Positions 28,365 to 38,025 of a stretch of DNA of 64,000 bases are shown here, one piece after another (positions within the stretch are counted from its first letter, which is position 1; every line of letters starts with the position of its first letter). The notes below the pieces were generated by a model. It searched no databases and was not told the DNA's origin. It saw only the letters and a list, made by a program, of their open reading frames with translations. The DNA lies in NCBI RefSeq assembly GCF_030812595.1, contig NZ_JAUSSZ010000007.1:124001-188000 (forward strand), given 5' to 3'. The translations under genes were made by a program, and so were the position numbers. This stretch comes from Arthrobacter bambusae. GTDB taxonomy: Bacteria; Actinomycetota; Actinomycetes; Actinomycetales; Micrococcaceae.

Positions 28365-29495
28365 TCAGCCTCCGATTGCGCTCATGCTGCGGTCCGGCTG
28401 GACAAAGTCGGCGGCGCCGAGGCCCGTGTGGTCCATGCCGTGCGCTTTGGGTTTGATCCACATGGCGTCCTGCCAGCGTTGGGCGAGTTCCTCGTCGCCG
28501 GCTCCGTGCCGAAGCAAGCCGAGGAGGTCGAATTCCTCGCGGGAGAACAAGCAGCTCATGATCTTGCCTTCCGCCGTAATCCTGGTGCGCCGGCAATCGG
28601 AACAGAAGGGTTCGGTGACGGAGGCGATAATTCCGACGGTGCCCAGGAGCGGCCCCGTGGCTTCGGCAGATGCCCGGTCCCGGCGTCGTACTTCAAATCG
28701 TTCGGCCGGTGCGCCGTCGCGTGCCCGCGGGTCCGGACCCAGCACGAAGTCGCGCGAAAGCAGTTCGCGGATCTCCGCCGCGGTGATCATGTCCCGCCGG
28801 GTCCAACCGTGATCGGCGTCCAGCGGCATTTGCTCGATGAAGCGCAGTTCATAGCCGCGTTCCAGAGCCCAGGCCAGGAGCCCGGGGGACTCGGCGTCGT
28901 TGATTCCCCGCATGAGGACGGCATTGATCTTGACCGGGCCCAAGCCTGCGGCCCACGCAGCGTCGATGCCGGCCAGCACCTTATCCAGGAAAGGTCGCCT
29001 GGTCAGCATTGCGAACGTTTCTTCGTGCAAGGAGTCGAGGGACACGTTGATGCGCGAGAGCCCGGCTTCTTTGAGCGCCGCCGCCTTCTTGTCGAGACCG
29101 ACGCCGTTGGTGGTCATGGAGATCGGAAGTTCGGGGTGCGCCTGGCGGAGGGCCGAGATGATGTCCACGAGGTCGGCACGCACCAGGGGTTCGCCGCCTG
29201 TGAGGCGAAGTTGGCGGACCCCGAGCTGTTCAACGCCGATCCGTACCAGGCGGATAATCTCGGCCGCCGTCATGACGGCTTGTCTGGACAACCATTCGAG
29301 GCCCTCGGCCGGCATGCAGTATGTGCAGCGGAGGTTGCATTTGTCCGTGAGCGACAAGCGCATATCGGTGGCCCGGCGCCCGTAGCGGTCGAACAGGCCT
29401 GCGGGGGTCCCGGCAGGGCGCGGCGGGGGCGCAGCCATGCTGCGTCCCGTCCCGTCGCCCGCGGGCGGCAACGGCATGCCTAGCTGAACACTCAT
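28365..29495 (-). CDS. moaA: GTP 3',8-cyclase MoaA
   Basis: A 376-residue radical SAM enzyme that starts molybdopterin synthesis from GTP. The SAM-cluster motif is LTDKCNLRCTYCMP (about 51-64). The C-terminal second cluster cysteines are in FCSDCRRTRITAEGKIMSCLFS (given in pieces: FCSDCRR, SCLFS; about residues 299-320), and the protein ends in Gly-Gly, as active MoaA proteins do. The first 40 residues are a variable Pro/Gly-rich extension. Divergent from the response regulator gene. Confidence 0.96.
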   Translation of the reverse strand: MSVQLGMPLPPAGDGTGRSMAAPPPRPAGTPAGLFDRYGRRATDMRLSLTDKCNLRCTYCMPAEGLEWLSRQAVMTAAEIIRLVRIGVEQLGVRQLRLTGGEPLVRADLVDIISALRQAHPELPISMTTNGVGLDKKAAALKEAGLSRINVSLDSLHEETFAMLTRRPFLDKVLAGIDAAWAAGLGPVKINAVLMRGINDAESPGLLAWALERGYELRFIEQMPLDADHGWTRRDMITAAEIRELLSRDFVLGPDPRARDGAPAERFEVRRRDRASAEATGPLLGTVGIIASVTEPFCSDCRRTRITAEGKIMSCLFSREEFDLLGLLRHGAGDEELAQRWQDAMWIKPKAHGMDHTGLGAADFVQPDRSMSAIGG

Positions 29496-29671
29496 GGCTT
29501 CAGGCTACGCCAGGCGCCGCCCAAGCGTGATATCCCGGCGGTCATGTTCAGCGGCGATTACGGCGGAAGGCAACGCACAGCGCGACTTCTTACGGAATGC
29601 ATACGGTTGGCCCTGGGGCGTCCGGAACACATACCGTGGGCACCTTGCGAATCTATGCTGAAGGTGTGAAC

Positions 29672-30403
29672 ATGCAGCCCGCCCCGCACGCTGCCGACCT
29701 TGGCAATCGCCGCATTCTCCTGGTCGAAGACGAACAGACCATCGCCGACGTCGTCCGGGACTATTTGGTCCAAGCAGGCTTCCAGGTCGATCTGGCCGGC
29801 GACGGCTTCACCGCGCTGGGCCTCGCGGCCGCCAGGCGGCCCGACCTCGTCATCCTGGACCGGATGCTCCCCGGGCTCGACGGCGTGGAAGTGTGCCGCA
29901 GGCTGCGCCTTGCCATGAGCGTTCCCATCATCATGGTCACCGCACTTGGCACTGAGGACGACCGGATCCTGGGCTTGGAAACCGGAGCGGACGATTACGT
30001 CACCAAGCCCTTCTCACCCCGCGAGCTCGTCCTCAGGGTGAAGTCCGTATTGCGCCGGAGCATCCGGGAATTCAGCCCGGAACCTCCCGTGGAGCTTGCC
30101 GGCTTCGAACTGGACCCGGCCTCGCGCACCGTGCTCCAGGATGGCAAGCCCTTGATGCTTACGGTGCGTGAGTTCGATCTGCTGGCCTTCCTGCTCCGTC
30201 GGCCCAACCAAGTGTTCAGCCGCGAGGACCTCATCCGGGCGGTCTGGGGCTGGGACTTCGGGGATTTGTCCACCGTGACCGTCCACGTACGCCGCTTGCG
30301 CGAAAAGATCGAGGACAACCCCACTACCCCGGTGTTGCTCAAGACAGTCTGGGGAGTCGGCTACCGATTTGACGCGAAGGACGCTGGACATGCAGGCAAC
30401 TGA
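29672..30403 (+). CDS. OmpR/PhoB-family response regulator
   Basis: A 243-residue two-domain regulator. The receiver domain (about 15-130) has the acidic pair in LLVEDEQ, the phospho-acceptor Asp in LVILDRMLPG, Thr in MVTALG and Lys in VTKPFSPREL. The C-terminal winged helix (about 150-240) has LTVREFDLLAFLLRRPNQVFSRE and TVTVHVRRLREKIE. ATG 29672 is used with AAGG 8 bases upstream; GTG 29666 is possible. It overlaps the kinase gene that follows, forming a two-component operon with a molybdoenzyme. Confidence 0.95.
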   Translation: MQPAPHAADLGNRRILLVEDEQTIADVVRDYLVQAGFQVDLAGDGFTALGLAAARRPDLVILDRMLPGLDGVEVCRRLRLAMSVPIIMVTALGTEDDRILGLETGADDYVTKPFSPRELVLRVKSVLRRSIREFSPEPPVELAGFELDPASRTVLQDGKPLMLTVREFDLLAFLLRRPNQVFSREDLIRAVWGWDFGDLSTVTVHVRRLREKIEDNPTTPVLLKTVWGVGYRFDAKDAGHAGN

Positions 30404-31658
30404 AATGTTCACGATCCTGGGCTGGATGCTGCTGTGGGCTGTCCTCATCGGCGCTTTGACCCTCGCCTTGCTGCGGTTCCTGCGCGGCGCGTCGATCCTG
30501 GTCCAGATCTGCCTCGTGGTGGTGGCCACCGTCGCTGTTCTCGTGGCGGGGATGGTGAGTGCCTTCAATGCGATGTTTATTTCCGCCGTGGACCTTGAGG
30601 TCATGTGGTACATCCTCGGGGTGGCCTCGGCCGTGGCGATCGGGATTTCCCTTGTCCTCGGGGCCGGGGTGTCCCGCAACGCCATCCGGCTCGTGGCCGC
30701 AACGCGACGCCTCGGCAGCGGAGAAGCCCTCGATGGCTCGTTCCTGACCCAATCGGCTTCGCGGCGGGCCGGACCGGCAATGAACTCCGAGCTCGCCCAG
30801 CTCGCCCAGGAACTCGAAGCAAGCAGCATCAAACTCGAGGAATCCCGTCGACGCGAGGCGGCCATTGAAACCGCCCGCCGCGAGCTGGTCTCCTGGATCT
30901 CGCATGACCTCCGGACCCCCTTGGCCAGCATGCGGGCCATGGCCGAAGCGCTGGAAGACGGCATGGCATCCGACGTCCCCGCGTACTATCGCAAGATCAT
31001 CGCCCAGACGGACCAGATGGCGGTCATGGTGAACGACCTCTTGGAACTGTCCAAAATCCAGGCGGGAACACTCCGGTTGAGCGCGGAATCGCTGGACCTG
31101 TACGACCTTGTGAGCGACGCCATCGCCGATCTCGCCCCGCTCGCCGCGCAGCGCGGGATCCGGCTCGACGGCGGCGGGGACCGCGAGTGCATGGCGGTCG
31201 CGGACGGCCCCAGCCTGGGAAGGGCTGTCCGGAACGTCCTGCTCAACGCGATCATCTACAGCCGGCCCGACGGCGGGGTCCTGGTTCGCGTCGGACGCGA
31301 CGGAAGCGACGCCGTCGTCGACGTCGTGGACAGCTGCGGCGGCATCGACGACGAGGATCTCGCCCATGTTTTCGAGACTGGCTGGCAAAAAGACCGCTCC
31401 CGGGGAGCCGGAAGGCCGGACGAAGGCGGTCCGCCGCGATACAACGGCGCAGGAGTCGGACTCAGCATGGTGGCGGGCATTGTGAAGGCGCACGGCGGCA
31501 CTGTCACCGTGGCGAACACGGGGGAGGGCTGCCGCTTCACCCTCCGCCTTCCATCAGGTTCCCCGGCGAGCGCGTCCCGTGCCGGAACATTTCAGATACA
31601 GGCAGCTCCCGCCGAGACCGTTCCGGCAGAGAGCCCCGAACAGGCAGGCACACCATGA
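30390..31658 (+). CDS. Sensor histidine kinase (HisKA type)
   Basis: A 422-residue membrane kinase. ATG 30390 overlaps the regulator gene by 14 bases. Two N-terminal membrane segments (about 6-30 and 34-55) are followed by a third (about 65-85), a HAMP-like linker, and the phospho-acceptor His in LVSWISHDLRTPLASMRAMA (about 165-185). The ATP-binding domain has an N box (NVLLNAIIYS), a G1 box (DSCGGIDDEDL) and a G2 box (GAGVGLSMVAGIVKAHGG). The C-terminus is a disordered Ala/Pro tail. The signal is unknown; the molybdoenzyme encoded next suggests a redox or sulfur compound. Confidence 0.93.
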   Translation: MQATEMFTILGWMLLWAVLIGALTLALLRFLRGASILVQICLVVVATVAVLVAGMVSAFNAMFISAVDLEVMWYILGVASAVAIGISLVLGAGVSRNAIRLVAATRRLGSGEALDGSFLTQSASRRAGPAMNSELAQLAQELEASSIKLEESRRREAAIETARRELVSWISHDLRTPLASMRAMAEALEDGMASDVPAYYRKIIAQTDQMAVMVNDLLELSKIQAGTLRLSAESLDLYDLVSDAIADLAPLAAQRGIRLDGGGDRECMAVADGPSLGRAVRNVLLNAIIYSRPDGGVLVRVGRDGSDAVVDVVDSCGGIDDEDLAHVFETGWQKDRSRGAGRPDEGGPPRYNGAGVGLSMVAGIVKAHGGTVTVANTGEGCRFTLRLPSGSPASASRAGTFQIQAAPAETVPAESPEQAGTP

Positions 31659-33214
31659 GCAGGACCACTTCGAAGAAAACCAGCACCAGGACGGCTCCCC
31701 GATGGGCGGCGGCGTGTGGCGTGGTGGCCATCGGACTCGGGGTGGCGGCCGGCGAGTTGCTGGCCGGCCTCCTGAGCCCGGCAGTCTCGCCCGTCACCGC
31801 ATTGGGCGGTGTGGTCATCGACGCAGTGCCTGGTTGGGCCAAGGAACTGGCCGTCAGCCTTTTCGGCACCGCGGACAAACTTGCCTTGATCGTCAGCATT
31901 GCCCTGGTGACTGTGGTGCTCGCCGGCGTCTCCGGCATCCTGGAGTATCGGCGAAAGGGGGCGGGGCTGGCGCTCGCCTTGCTCGCGGGAGCAGCGGGGC
32001 TGGCGGCCGTGCTGACCCGCGCCCAGGCCGCACCCACAGCGGCGGTCGCCCCCGTGGTGGCCACCATGGTCACCATGCTTTTCCTCCGGCTCCTGGTCCA
32101 ACGGCTTGAAACCTGGCGCCCCGTGCCCGAGGCGGCCGACGCGCCATTGGCCCGCCGAAGCTTCATGCGTTTGCTGGGTGGAACCGCGATCGCGGCAGTC
32201 GCCGCAGGGGTGGTCACGACGGTGGTGCGTAGGGCAGGAACGGTGGTATCGGATTTCCGCAACCGATTGGCCCTGCCCACCCCCGTAAACCCGCCGGAAA
32301 AGATTCCCGACGGCGCCGCACTCACCTTGGCGGGTCTCCAGCCGCTCGTCACGCCGAACCCGGACTTCTACCGGATCGACACTGCCCTGATCCCGCCGGC
32401 CGTGAATCCGCCGGACTGGACCCTCAAGGTGACCGGCCTGGTGGAACGCGAAGTCCAGTTGGATTTCGCCACGCTGCTCGCCAAACCGATGATCGAGCGT
32501 TACGTGACCATCGCTTGCGTGTCCAACGAAGTCGGCGGAGACCTGATCGGCAATGCCCTCTGGTTGGGCTGGCCGGTCCGCGAACTCCTCGCCATGGCTG
32601 GACCCAAGCCCGGGGCGGACATGGTGCTGTCCCGCAGCACTGACGGCTGGACTGCCGGGACCCCCCTCGAAGCGCTCACCGACAATCGCGACGCGATCCT
32701 CGCCGTCGGAATGAACGGCGAACCTTTGCCGCTGGAGCACGGCTTCCCCGTCCGGATGATCGTCCCAGGCCTCTATGGATATGTTTCGGCCACCAAATGG
32801 CTGACGGAGCTGAAGGTCACCCGTTTCGCTGACGACCAGGGCTACTGGGTTCCGCGCGGTTGGAGCGACCACGGGCCCGTCAAGACGCAGTCCCGCATCG
32901 ATGTTCCCCGGGACGGCCGCTCGGTCAAGGCCGGGACGGTCCAGTTCGGCGGTGTCGCCTGGGCTCAACACCGTGGCGTTTCGCGGGTGGAGTTGCGCGT
33001 CGACCGCGGGAATTGGCAGGAAGCCAAGCTCGCGCCGGGGATCTCCTCGGACACGTGGTACCAGTGGCAGCTGGGTCTTGAGTTGGGCTCCGGAAACCAT
33101 GAAGTCCAGGTCCGTGCCACCGATGCCACGGGTGCGCCGCAGCCCGAAGCCCGAACTCCCGTAGCCCCGGACGGCGCCACGGGGTTCCACACCATCCACG
33201 TCACCGCCAACTGA
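31655..33214 (+). CDS. Membrane-anchored molybdopterin-dependent oxidoreductase (sulfite-oxidase-like)
   Basis: A 519-residue protein; ATG 31655 overlaps the kinase stop (ATGA). The N-terminal 150 residues hold about four to five membrane segments. An internal RRSFMRLLGGT near residue 167 resembles a twin-arginine motif before a further membrane segment. The molybdopterin domain (about 240-430) contains the conserved Cys that ligates molybdenum in YVTIACVSNEVGGD (about 287) and the motif HGFPVRMIVPGLYGYVSATKW. The C-terminal 100 residues are an Ig-like dimerisation domain (GVSRVELRVD). The active site probably faces outside. Substrate unknown. Confidence 0.9.
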   Translation: MSRTTSKKTSTRTAPRWAAACGVVAIGLGVAAGELLAGLLSPAVSPVTALGGVVIDAVPGWAKELAVSLFGTADKLALIVSIALVTVVLAGVSGILEYRRKGAGLALALLAGAAGLAAVLTRAQAAPTAAVAPVVATMVTMLFLRLLVQRLETWRPVPEAADAPLARRSFMRLLGGTAIAAVAAGVVTTVVRRAGTVVSDFRNRLALPTPVNPPEKIPDGAALTLAGLQPLVTPNPDFYRIDTALIPPAVNPPDWTLKVTGLVEREVQLDFATLLAKPMIERYVTIACVSNEVGGDLIGNALWLGWPVRELLAMAGPKPGADMVLSRSTDGWTAGTPLEALTDNRDAILAVGMNGEPLPLEHGFPVRMIVPGLYGYVSATKWLTELKVTRFADDQGYWVPRGWSDHGPVKTQSRIDVPRDGRSVKAGTVQFGGVAWAQHRGVSRVELRVDRGNWQEAKLAPGISSDTWYQWQLGLELGSGNHEVQVRATDATGAPQPEARTPVAPDGATGFHTIHVTAN

Positions 33215-33260
33215 CACTAGGCTGTGTAGGTCTGAGCGAAACAATCCGGGAGGAACCCTC

Positions 33261-34481
33261 GTGGCAAGATCCGTCGCAGCCCACCGCCGAGCCGTCCAGG
33301 AGCTGCTGTCCGGCCTTGCACACAAAGAAGGCACCGAGGAACTGCCATTGATGGGGGCGCTTGGCCGGTTACTTGCCGCCGACGTCTTGGCCCCGCTCAG
33401 CCTGCCGCCGTTCGCCAACTCCCAGATGGACGGTTTTGCCGTCCGTTCAGCGGACCTGCCTCCCCACCCGGGGAGCGACGCCGGTGCGGAGCTGACGGTA
33501 GTGGATCCCGTCCCGGCCGGCGCGGCACCGGCCCGACTCTTGCCCGGCACCGCGGCCCCGATCATGACCGGTGCCATGATGCCCGAGGGGGCCGACGCCG
33601 TCGTGCCCATCGAGCAGGCAGTACCAGATGCCTTCCCCGCCCCGGGGACGGCAGCAACGGTCCGTCTTCCCACAACAGAGCCGGGAACCTTCGTCCGCGA
33701 CGCCGGGAGCGACATCAGTGCGGGAACCGTCGCCTTGCGCGCGGGAACGGCCCTCGGGCCCGGGCCATTGGGGCTGCTCGCTGCCTTGGGGATCACCTCG
33801 GTCGAAGTCCGGAAGCCGGTGCACGTGCTCTTGGTGACCACCGGCGATGAGGTTGTGGAACCCGGTACGACGCTGCCGGAAGGCAAGATCTACGATTCCA
33901 ACGGAACCCTGCTCGAAGCCGCCATGCGGCAGGCCGGCCTCCGCGTCACGCGGACGGGGATCAGCGGCGACGATCCCGCCCAGCTGCTTCAACTCCTGCG
34001 CAGCCGGAGCGAAACAATCGATCTCATCGTCAGCACAGGGGGCGTCAGCAAGGGCGCCTACGAGGTGGTCCGGCAGGCCATGGACGGCCAGCCGATCGAA
34101 TTCGTGTCGGTGGCCATGCAGCCCGGCGGCCCCCAGGGGATCGGAACGTTCGACGGCCTGCCTTTCCTGGGCTTCCCGGGCAATCCGGTGAGCTGCCTGG
34201 TCTCATTCGAAATGTTCCTTCGCACGGCGCTCGCCGACGTCGTCGGAAGCCCTGCTCCGCGGCCGAGCCTGCGGGCACGCCTCGCGGAGCCTTTGACCTC
34301 TCCGGCCGGCAAGCACCAGGTCCGTCGTGGCACGCTTCTTCCAGGGGGAACGGTGAGGCTGGAAGGGGGGCCAGGCTCTCATCTGATCCATGCGCTCGCG
34401 AACTCGAACGCTCTCGTCCAGGTTCCTGAAGCCGTCACGGAACTCGACGCCGGCGCGGAAGTGGAAGTATGGATGTTGTGA
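33261..34481 (+). CDS. moeA: Molybdopterin molybdotransferase MoeA
   Basis: A 406-residue enzyme that inserts molybdenum into adenylylated molybdopterin. GTG 33261 follows GGGAGGAACCC. The family's landmark stretches are present: [17 protein letters not shown] (about 53-70), [20 protein letters not shown] and [13 protein letters not shown] (molybdopterin-binding domain), and [18 protein letters not shown]. It starts the moeA-moaC-mog-moaE operon and overlaps moaC by 13 bases. Confidence 0.96.
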   Translation: MARSVAAHRRAVQELLSGLAHKEGTEELPLMGALGRLLAADVLAPLSLPPFANSQMDGFAVRSADLPPHPGSDAGAELTVVDPVPAGAAPARLLPGTAAPIMTGAMMPEGADAVVPIEQAVPDAFPAPGTAATVRLPTTEPGTFVRDAGSDISAGTVALRAGTALGPGPLGLLAALGITSVEVRKPVHVLLVTTGDEVVEPGTTLPEGKIYDSNGTLLEAAMRQAGLRVTRTGISGDDPAQLLQLLRSRSETIDLIVSTGGVSKGAYEVVRQAMDGQPIEFVSVAMQPGGPQGIGTFDGLPFLGFPGNPVSCLVSFEMFLRTALADVVGSPAPRPSLRARLAEPLTSPAGKHQVRRGTLLPGGTVRLEGGPGSHLIHALANSNALVQVPEAVTELDAGAEVEVWML

Positions 34482-35005
34482 ATGACACTCAAGACATTGG
34501 CGGCGCCCTCACGCATTTGCGCCAAGACGGAACTGCCCAGATGGTCGACGTCTCCGGAAAGGCCGTGACCACGCGCGAGGCTACCGCAACCGCCACCGTC
34601 CGCAGCACGTCCGAGGTGCTCGCCCTGCTTGGTGCCGGTGAGCTTCCCAAGGGCGATGCCCTCGCCGTCGCGCGCGTTGCCGGGATCATGGCGGCGAAGA
34701 AGACTCCGGATCTCATCCCGCTGTGCCACCCGCTGCCGATTTCGAAGGTCACGGTGGATTTTGAACTCGGCGAGGACACTGTAGTCGTCATGGCGACAGT
34801 CAAGACCAAAGGCGTCACGGGCGTGGAAATGGAAGCCCTGACTGCTGCCTCGGTGGCCGCATTGAGCGTCTACGACATGATCAAGGCAGTGGACAAGCAC
34901 GCCGTGATCAGCAACATCCAGGTACTGGCGAAGAGCGGCGGAAAAAGCGGTGATTGGGTCGTTGCCCCTGCGTCAGGCGCCCAGGGCGACGGTGGACGCG
35001 CATGA
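34469..35005 (+). CDS. moaC: Cyclic pyranopterin monophosphate synthase MoaC
   Basis: A 178-residue enzyme acting after MoaA in precursor Z synthesis. Conserved stretches: [37 protein letters not shown] (active-site His/Lys) and [26 protein letters not shown] (given in pieces: [21 protein letters not shown]). ATG 34469 lies inside the end of moeA; mog overlaps its stop (ATGA). Confidence 0.97.
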   Translation: MDVVNDTQDIGGALTHLRQDGTAQMVDVSGKAVTTREATATATVRSTSEVLALLGAGELPKGDALAVARVAGIMAAKKTPDLIPLCHPLPISKVTVDFELGEDTVVVMATVKTKGVTGVEMEALTAASVAALSVYDMIKAVDKHAVISNIQVLAKSGGKSGDWVVAPASGAQGDGGRA

Positions 35006-35502
35006 GCGCCTGTGAGCCCAGCCGCGGTCCACGGAAGGCCGGCGTCGTCATTGCTTCCACCCGTGCCGCGGCAGGGATCTACCGCGACGAAACCGGCCCG
35101 GTCATCCTGGACTGGCTGGCCGAACACGGCTATGAGACCTTCCCGGTCATGGTGGTGCCTGACGGTGAGCCCGTCGGCGCGGCCATCCGTGCGCTGCTCA
35201 CCCAGGAACCCGCCGTCGTGATCACCAGCGGCGGCACCGGGCTGAGCCCCGATGATCGCACTCCAGAGGTCACACTGCCTCTCCTCGACCGTGAAATTCC
35301 GGGGCTCATGGAGGGCATCCGCCGGGCGGGAGCCGCAAAGACCCCCATGGCGATGCTGAGCCGAGGCCATGCGGGGACCGCCGGCAAGACCTTCATAGTG
35401 AACCTGCCCGGTTCCCCCAAGGGCGTCATGGATGGCCTTGCCGTCCTCGATCCAGTCATTGCCCACCTATGCGAGCAGTTGGAGGGAAGTCATGGCCATT
35501 GA
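35002..35502 (+). CDS. mog: Molybdopterin adenylyltransferase-like protein MogA/MoaB
   Basis: A 166-residue protein of the MoaB/Mog family. The start ATG 35002 overlaps the moaC stop. Diagnostic stretches are [20 protein letters not shown] (about 70-90) and [16 protein letters not shown] (about 130-145). It activates molybdopterin by adenylylation before MoeA acts. Overlaps moaE by 11 bases. Confidence 0.93.
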   Translation: MSACEPSRGPRKAGVVIASTRAAAGIYRDETGPVILDWLAEHGYETFPVMVVPDGEPVGAAIRALLTQEPAVVITSGGTGLSPDDRTPEVTLPLLDREIPGLMEGIRRAGAAKTPMAMLSRGHAGTAGKTFIVNLPGSPKGVMDGLAVLDPVIAHLCEQLEGSHGH

Positions 35503-35947
35503 TACCGACTTCGAGATCATCAGCGCGGTCCTCAGTCCGGAGCCGATTTCCGTGGACCAGGCGATTGCGGCCGTGGAATCGGACACCGCGGGAGCAGTGG
35601 TGAGCTTCAGCGGCGTGGTGCGGAACCACGACGGCGGCAAGCCCGTTGACCGGCTCAGCTACAGTGCCCACCCCACGGCGTACCAGGTCATGTCCGACGT
35701 CGTGGCCCGGCTCGTGGCGGAGCACTCGGGGGAAGCGGCGCAGCCGGTCCGGATTTGGGCGGCGCACCGGATCGGCATGCTGGAGATCGGCGAACCTGCG
35801 CTCGTCTGTGCCGTTTCTGCCGCACACCGCGGGCAGGCTTTCGCGGTGTGCTCTGAACTCGTCGATCGGATCAAGGCCCAAGTGCCCATCTGGAAAGAAC
35901 AGTTCTTCAGCGACGGCACGGTCGAGTGGGTCGGGGCAGGGGAATAG
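35492..35947 (+). CDS. moaE: Molybdopterin synthase catalytic subunit MoaE
   Basis: A 151-residue large subunit of molybdopterin synthase, partner of the MoaD-like carrier at 28094. ATG 35492 follows TTGGAGGGAAG, better than the longer frame at 35432. Landmarks: GAVVSFSGVVRNHDGG (about 33-48), AAHRIGMLEIGE and the catalytic/C-terminal PIWKEQFFSDGTVEWV. Last gene of the cofactor operon. Confidence 0.95.
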   Translation: MAIDTDFEIISAVLSPEPISVDQAIAAVESDTAGAVVSFSGVVRNHDGGKPVDRLSYSAHPTAYQVMSDVVARLVAEHSGEAAQPVRIWAAHRIGMLEIGEPALVCAVSAAHRGQAFAVCSELVDRIKAQVPIWKEQFFSDGTVEWVGAGE

Positions 35948-35969
35948 CTGAGCGCAGGGATCGCGCCTG

Positions 35970-36629
35970 CTACAACGTCACGAGATGTGTGCGCACAGCG
36001 TGGATAAGTACTTGGACGCGGTCGCGCGCGCCCCATTTGTTCATGATGCGGCCGAGGTTTGACTTGACGGTCGCCTCTGAGAGGTAGAGAGCATTTGCTA
36101 TCTCGGCGTTTGACAGACCCTGCGCGAGAAACTTCACGATCGACAGTTCGCGTTCGGTGAGCGCTTGGGCGCGAGCGAGCGCTATGTGTCCGCCGGGGTC
36201 GGCCATGTCACGGACGGCTGTAATGAGTCCACGAGTTATGCGGGGCGAGAGCACTGACCTGTCAGCGTGCACATCCAAGATCGCGGAGACGATCTCATCG
36301 GGATGCGTGTCTTTTACGAGATAGCCGGAGGCTCCTGCTCTGAGCGCGGCGATGACGTGACTTTCGGAGGAGAACGTGGTCACCGCAAGGACTCGTGCTT
36401 CCGGATGTTCGGCCGTGATCGTTTCTGTCGCTTCGACGCCATTCATTGCCGGCATCTGTATGTCCATCAGCACAACGTCCGGTTTCAATAAACGGTACTG
36501 CTGGACGGCTTCAATTCCGTTTACGGCTTCTCCGGCCACAGCTGTGGCTGGGTCCGACTCCAGGAAGATTCGCAGTGCGTGGCGCACGAGGGCCTCATCA
36601 TCGACGATCAGAACACGCACGGGCTCCAT
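35970..36629 (-). CDS. NarL/LuxR-family response regulator, candidate regulator of the bacteriocin cluster
   Basis: A 219-residue two-domain regulator. The receiver domain has the acidic pair in VLIVDDEALVRHAL, the phospho-acceptor Asp in VVLMDIQMPAMNGVEA and Lys in SGYLVKDTHPDEI. The C-terminal LuxR helix-turn-helix (about 150-215) has LTERELSIVKFLAQGLSNAEIA and SEATVKSNLGRIMNKWG. It is transcribed away from the histidine kinase gene at 36771 (141 bases between them), an unusual divergent arrangement for a cognate pair, and stands beside the bacteriocin operon. Its DNA targets are not known. Confidence 0.9.
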   Translation of the reverse strand: MEPVRVLIVDDEALVRHALRIFLESDPATAVAGEAVNGIEAVQQYRLLKPDVVLMDIQMPAMNGVEATETITAEHPEARVLAVTTFSSESHVIAALRAGASGYLVKDTHPDEIVSAILDVHADRSVLSPRITRGLITAVRDMADPGGHIALARAQALTERELSIVKFLAQGLSNAEIANALYLSEATVKSNLGRIMNKWGARDRVQVLIHAVRTHLVTL

Positions 36630-36770
36630 TTCTTCAGTTTAGGCGGCCGGGCTCGCAGCGCAGATTAGACAAAAGTTGCGCAAGGAATCGACTTTCGTCG
36701 GCAGACCCTGTGCCGGCCCGACTGCGACGATCAGGTTGTTGATGCTTTCAAGCAGGAGGAACTTGATCAT

Positions 36771-38015
36771 GTGCAAGACAATGAGGCTTTGTCGCTAAGG
36801 GTCCCCGCGCTTCAACTGGATAATTGGGGGATGAAGCGAAGCGGCCTGGCAGAAGCTACCCGCAACGTCCACGGATCTGCGGGTTTGCGGGGCTTTTGGA
36901 CTTTCGCCACGTTGCCGGTCGGTGCTCGTCGCGCATTGGCGGCCGTCGTCGGGGTGGCGTTGCTGGCGGACGGTGTGCTCGCGTTCCTTGCCCGGACGCC
37001 GCTGCCCACCGCGATCGTTGACATCGGTGCGCTCATCGCAATCGGAGCTTTTGCCTGGCGGCCGCGGGTGGCGGCGACGGTGCTCGCGACATGGGGCCTC
37101 GTCGCGACACTGCTTGGCGCTGGTGGGTCCTACTCGCTTGCCGTCGCCATCTCGGTCGGCTTGGTCACGAGTACGTGCGGCCGGTGGCTGAGCGTCTCAT
37201 ACTGCGTCGCCACAGTGGCGTGGGCGATCGTTGCCGAAGGGTTTGGCCAAGGGTTTGTACAAGGCGGCGGGGTCGGGGGCGTTGCCGTTGGCGTCGCTTC
37301 AGGACTGATCGGTTGGGGATTCCGCGGGGGTCGTGCACGGGAAAGTCAGCTTGCTGCTGACATTGATCGGCTCAAACGGGAATCGGCATCCGCCGTACAA
37401 ATGGAGCGGGACCGGATCGCCGATGAGCTGCACAACATTATTGCCCACGACATCACGACCGTTGTTATGCAGGCCCGGGCGTTCGAACTCGTGGACGACC
37501 CCGTGTCCAGGGATACGTCGAGGCGTGCGATCACAGACGCCGCGACACAGGCGCTCACAGACATCCGACGGATGCTGCGTTTGGTCCAGGGGAGGGACGA
37601 GGCCGTTGGAGGAGCCGGAGCAGGGACCGTGTCCCTGTCAGCGACGTTGGAGTCCTTGTCCCTCGGACTCGGATCGATGGGAGCCTCGGTGGAGCTCTCC
37701 CTCCCCGGCAGCGAGATTTCAATGTCGAACACCATCGAGACCACGCTCGTGCACATCGCACGCGAAGCCGCCACGAACGTTATGAAGCACGCCCGTCAGA
37801 CCCCGTTGATTCGTTTGGCTGTCACGTCTGATCGTGAAGGCGTCACCTTGCTGGTCTGGAATGCCCCGTCCAGCGGCGGGGACGACTTGGGCACGGATGA
37901 GGCCGGGTACGGACTGAAGCGGATGAACGACCGTGTGATGCTGCTGGGCGGGACGTTCGAGGCAGGCGGTGATGAAACGGGGTGGACCGTGACGGCGACA
38001 GTGCCCAGGTTCTAG
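36771..38015 (+). CDS. Sensor histidine kinase (HisKA_3 / NarX-like), candidate partner of the adjacent NarL regulator
   Basis: A 414-residue membrane kinase. The N-terminal 180 residues hold about five to six membrane segments. A coiled linker leads to the HisKA_3 phospho-acceptor motif in MERDRIADELHNIIAHDITT (about 210-230), and the C-terminal ATPase domain has HIAREAATNVMKHARQ (N box) and GYGLKRMNDRVMLLGG (G box). Start uncertain: GTG 36771 has AGGAGG 11 bases upstream, but the same AGGAGG also serves ATG 36769 of a 9-residue frame, so ATG 36831 is an alternative. The bacteriocin gene follows 172 bases after its stop. Confidence 0.88.
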   Translation: MQDNEALSLRVPALQLDNWGMKRSGLAEATRNVHGSAGLRGFWTFATLPVGARRALAAVVGVALLADGVLAFLARTPLPTAIVDIGALIAIGAFAWRPRVAATVLATWGLVATLLGAGGSYSLAVAISVGLVTSTCGRWLSVSYCVATVAWAIVAEGFGQGFVQGGGVGGVAVGVASGLIGWGFRGGRARESQLAADIDRLKRESASAVQMERDRIADELHNIIAHDITTVVMQARAFELVDDPVSRDTSRRAITDAATQALTDIRRMLRLVQGRDEAVGGAGAGTVSLSATLESLSLGLGSMGASVELSLPGSEISMSNTIETTLVHIAREAATNVMKHARQTPLIRLAVTSDREGVTLLVWNAPSSGGDDLGTDEAGYGLKRMNDRVMLLGGTFEAGGDETGWTVTATVPRF

Positions 38016-38025
38016 GGGATCAGTT

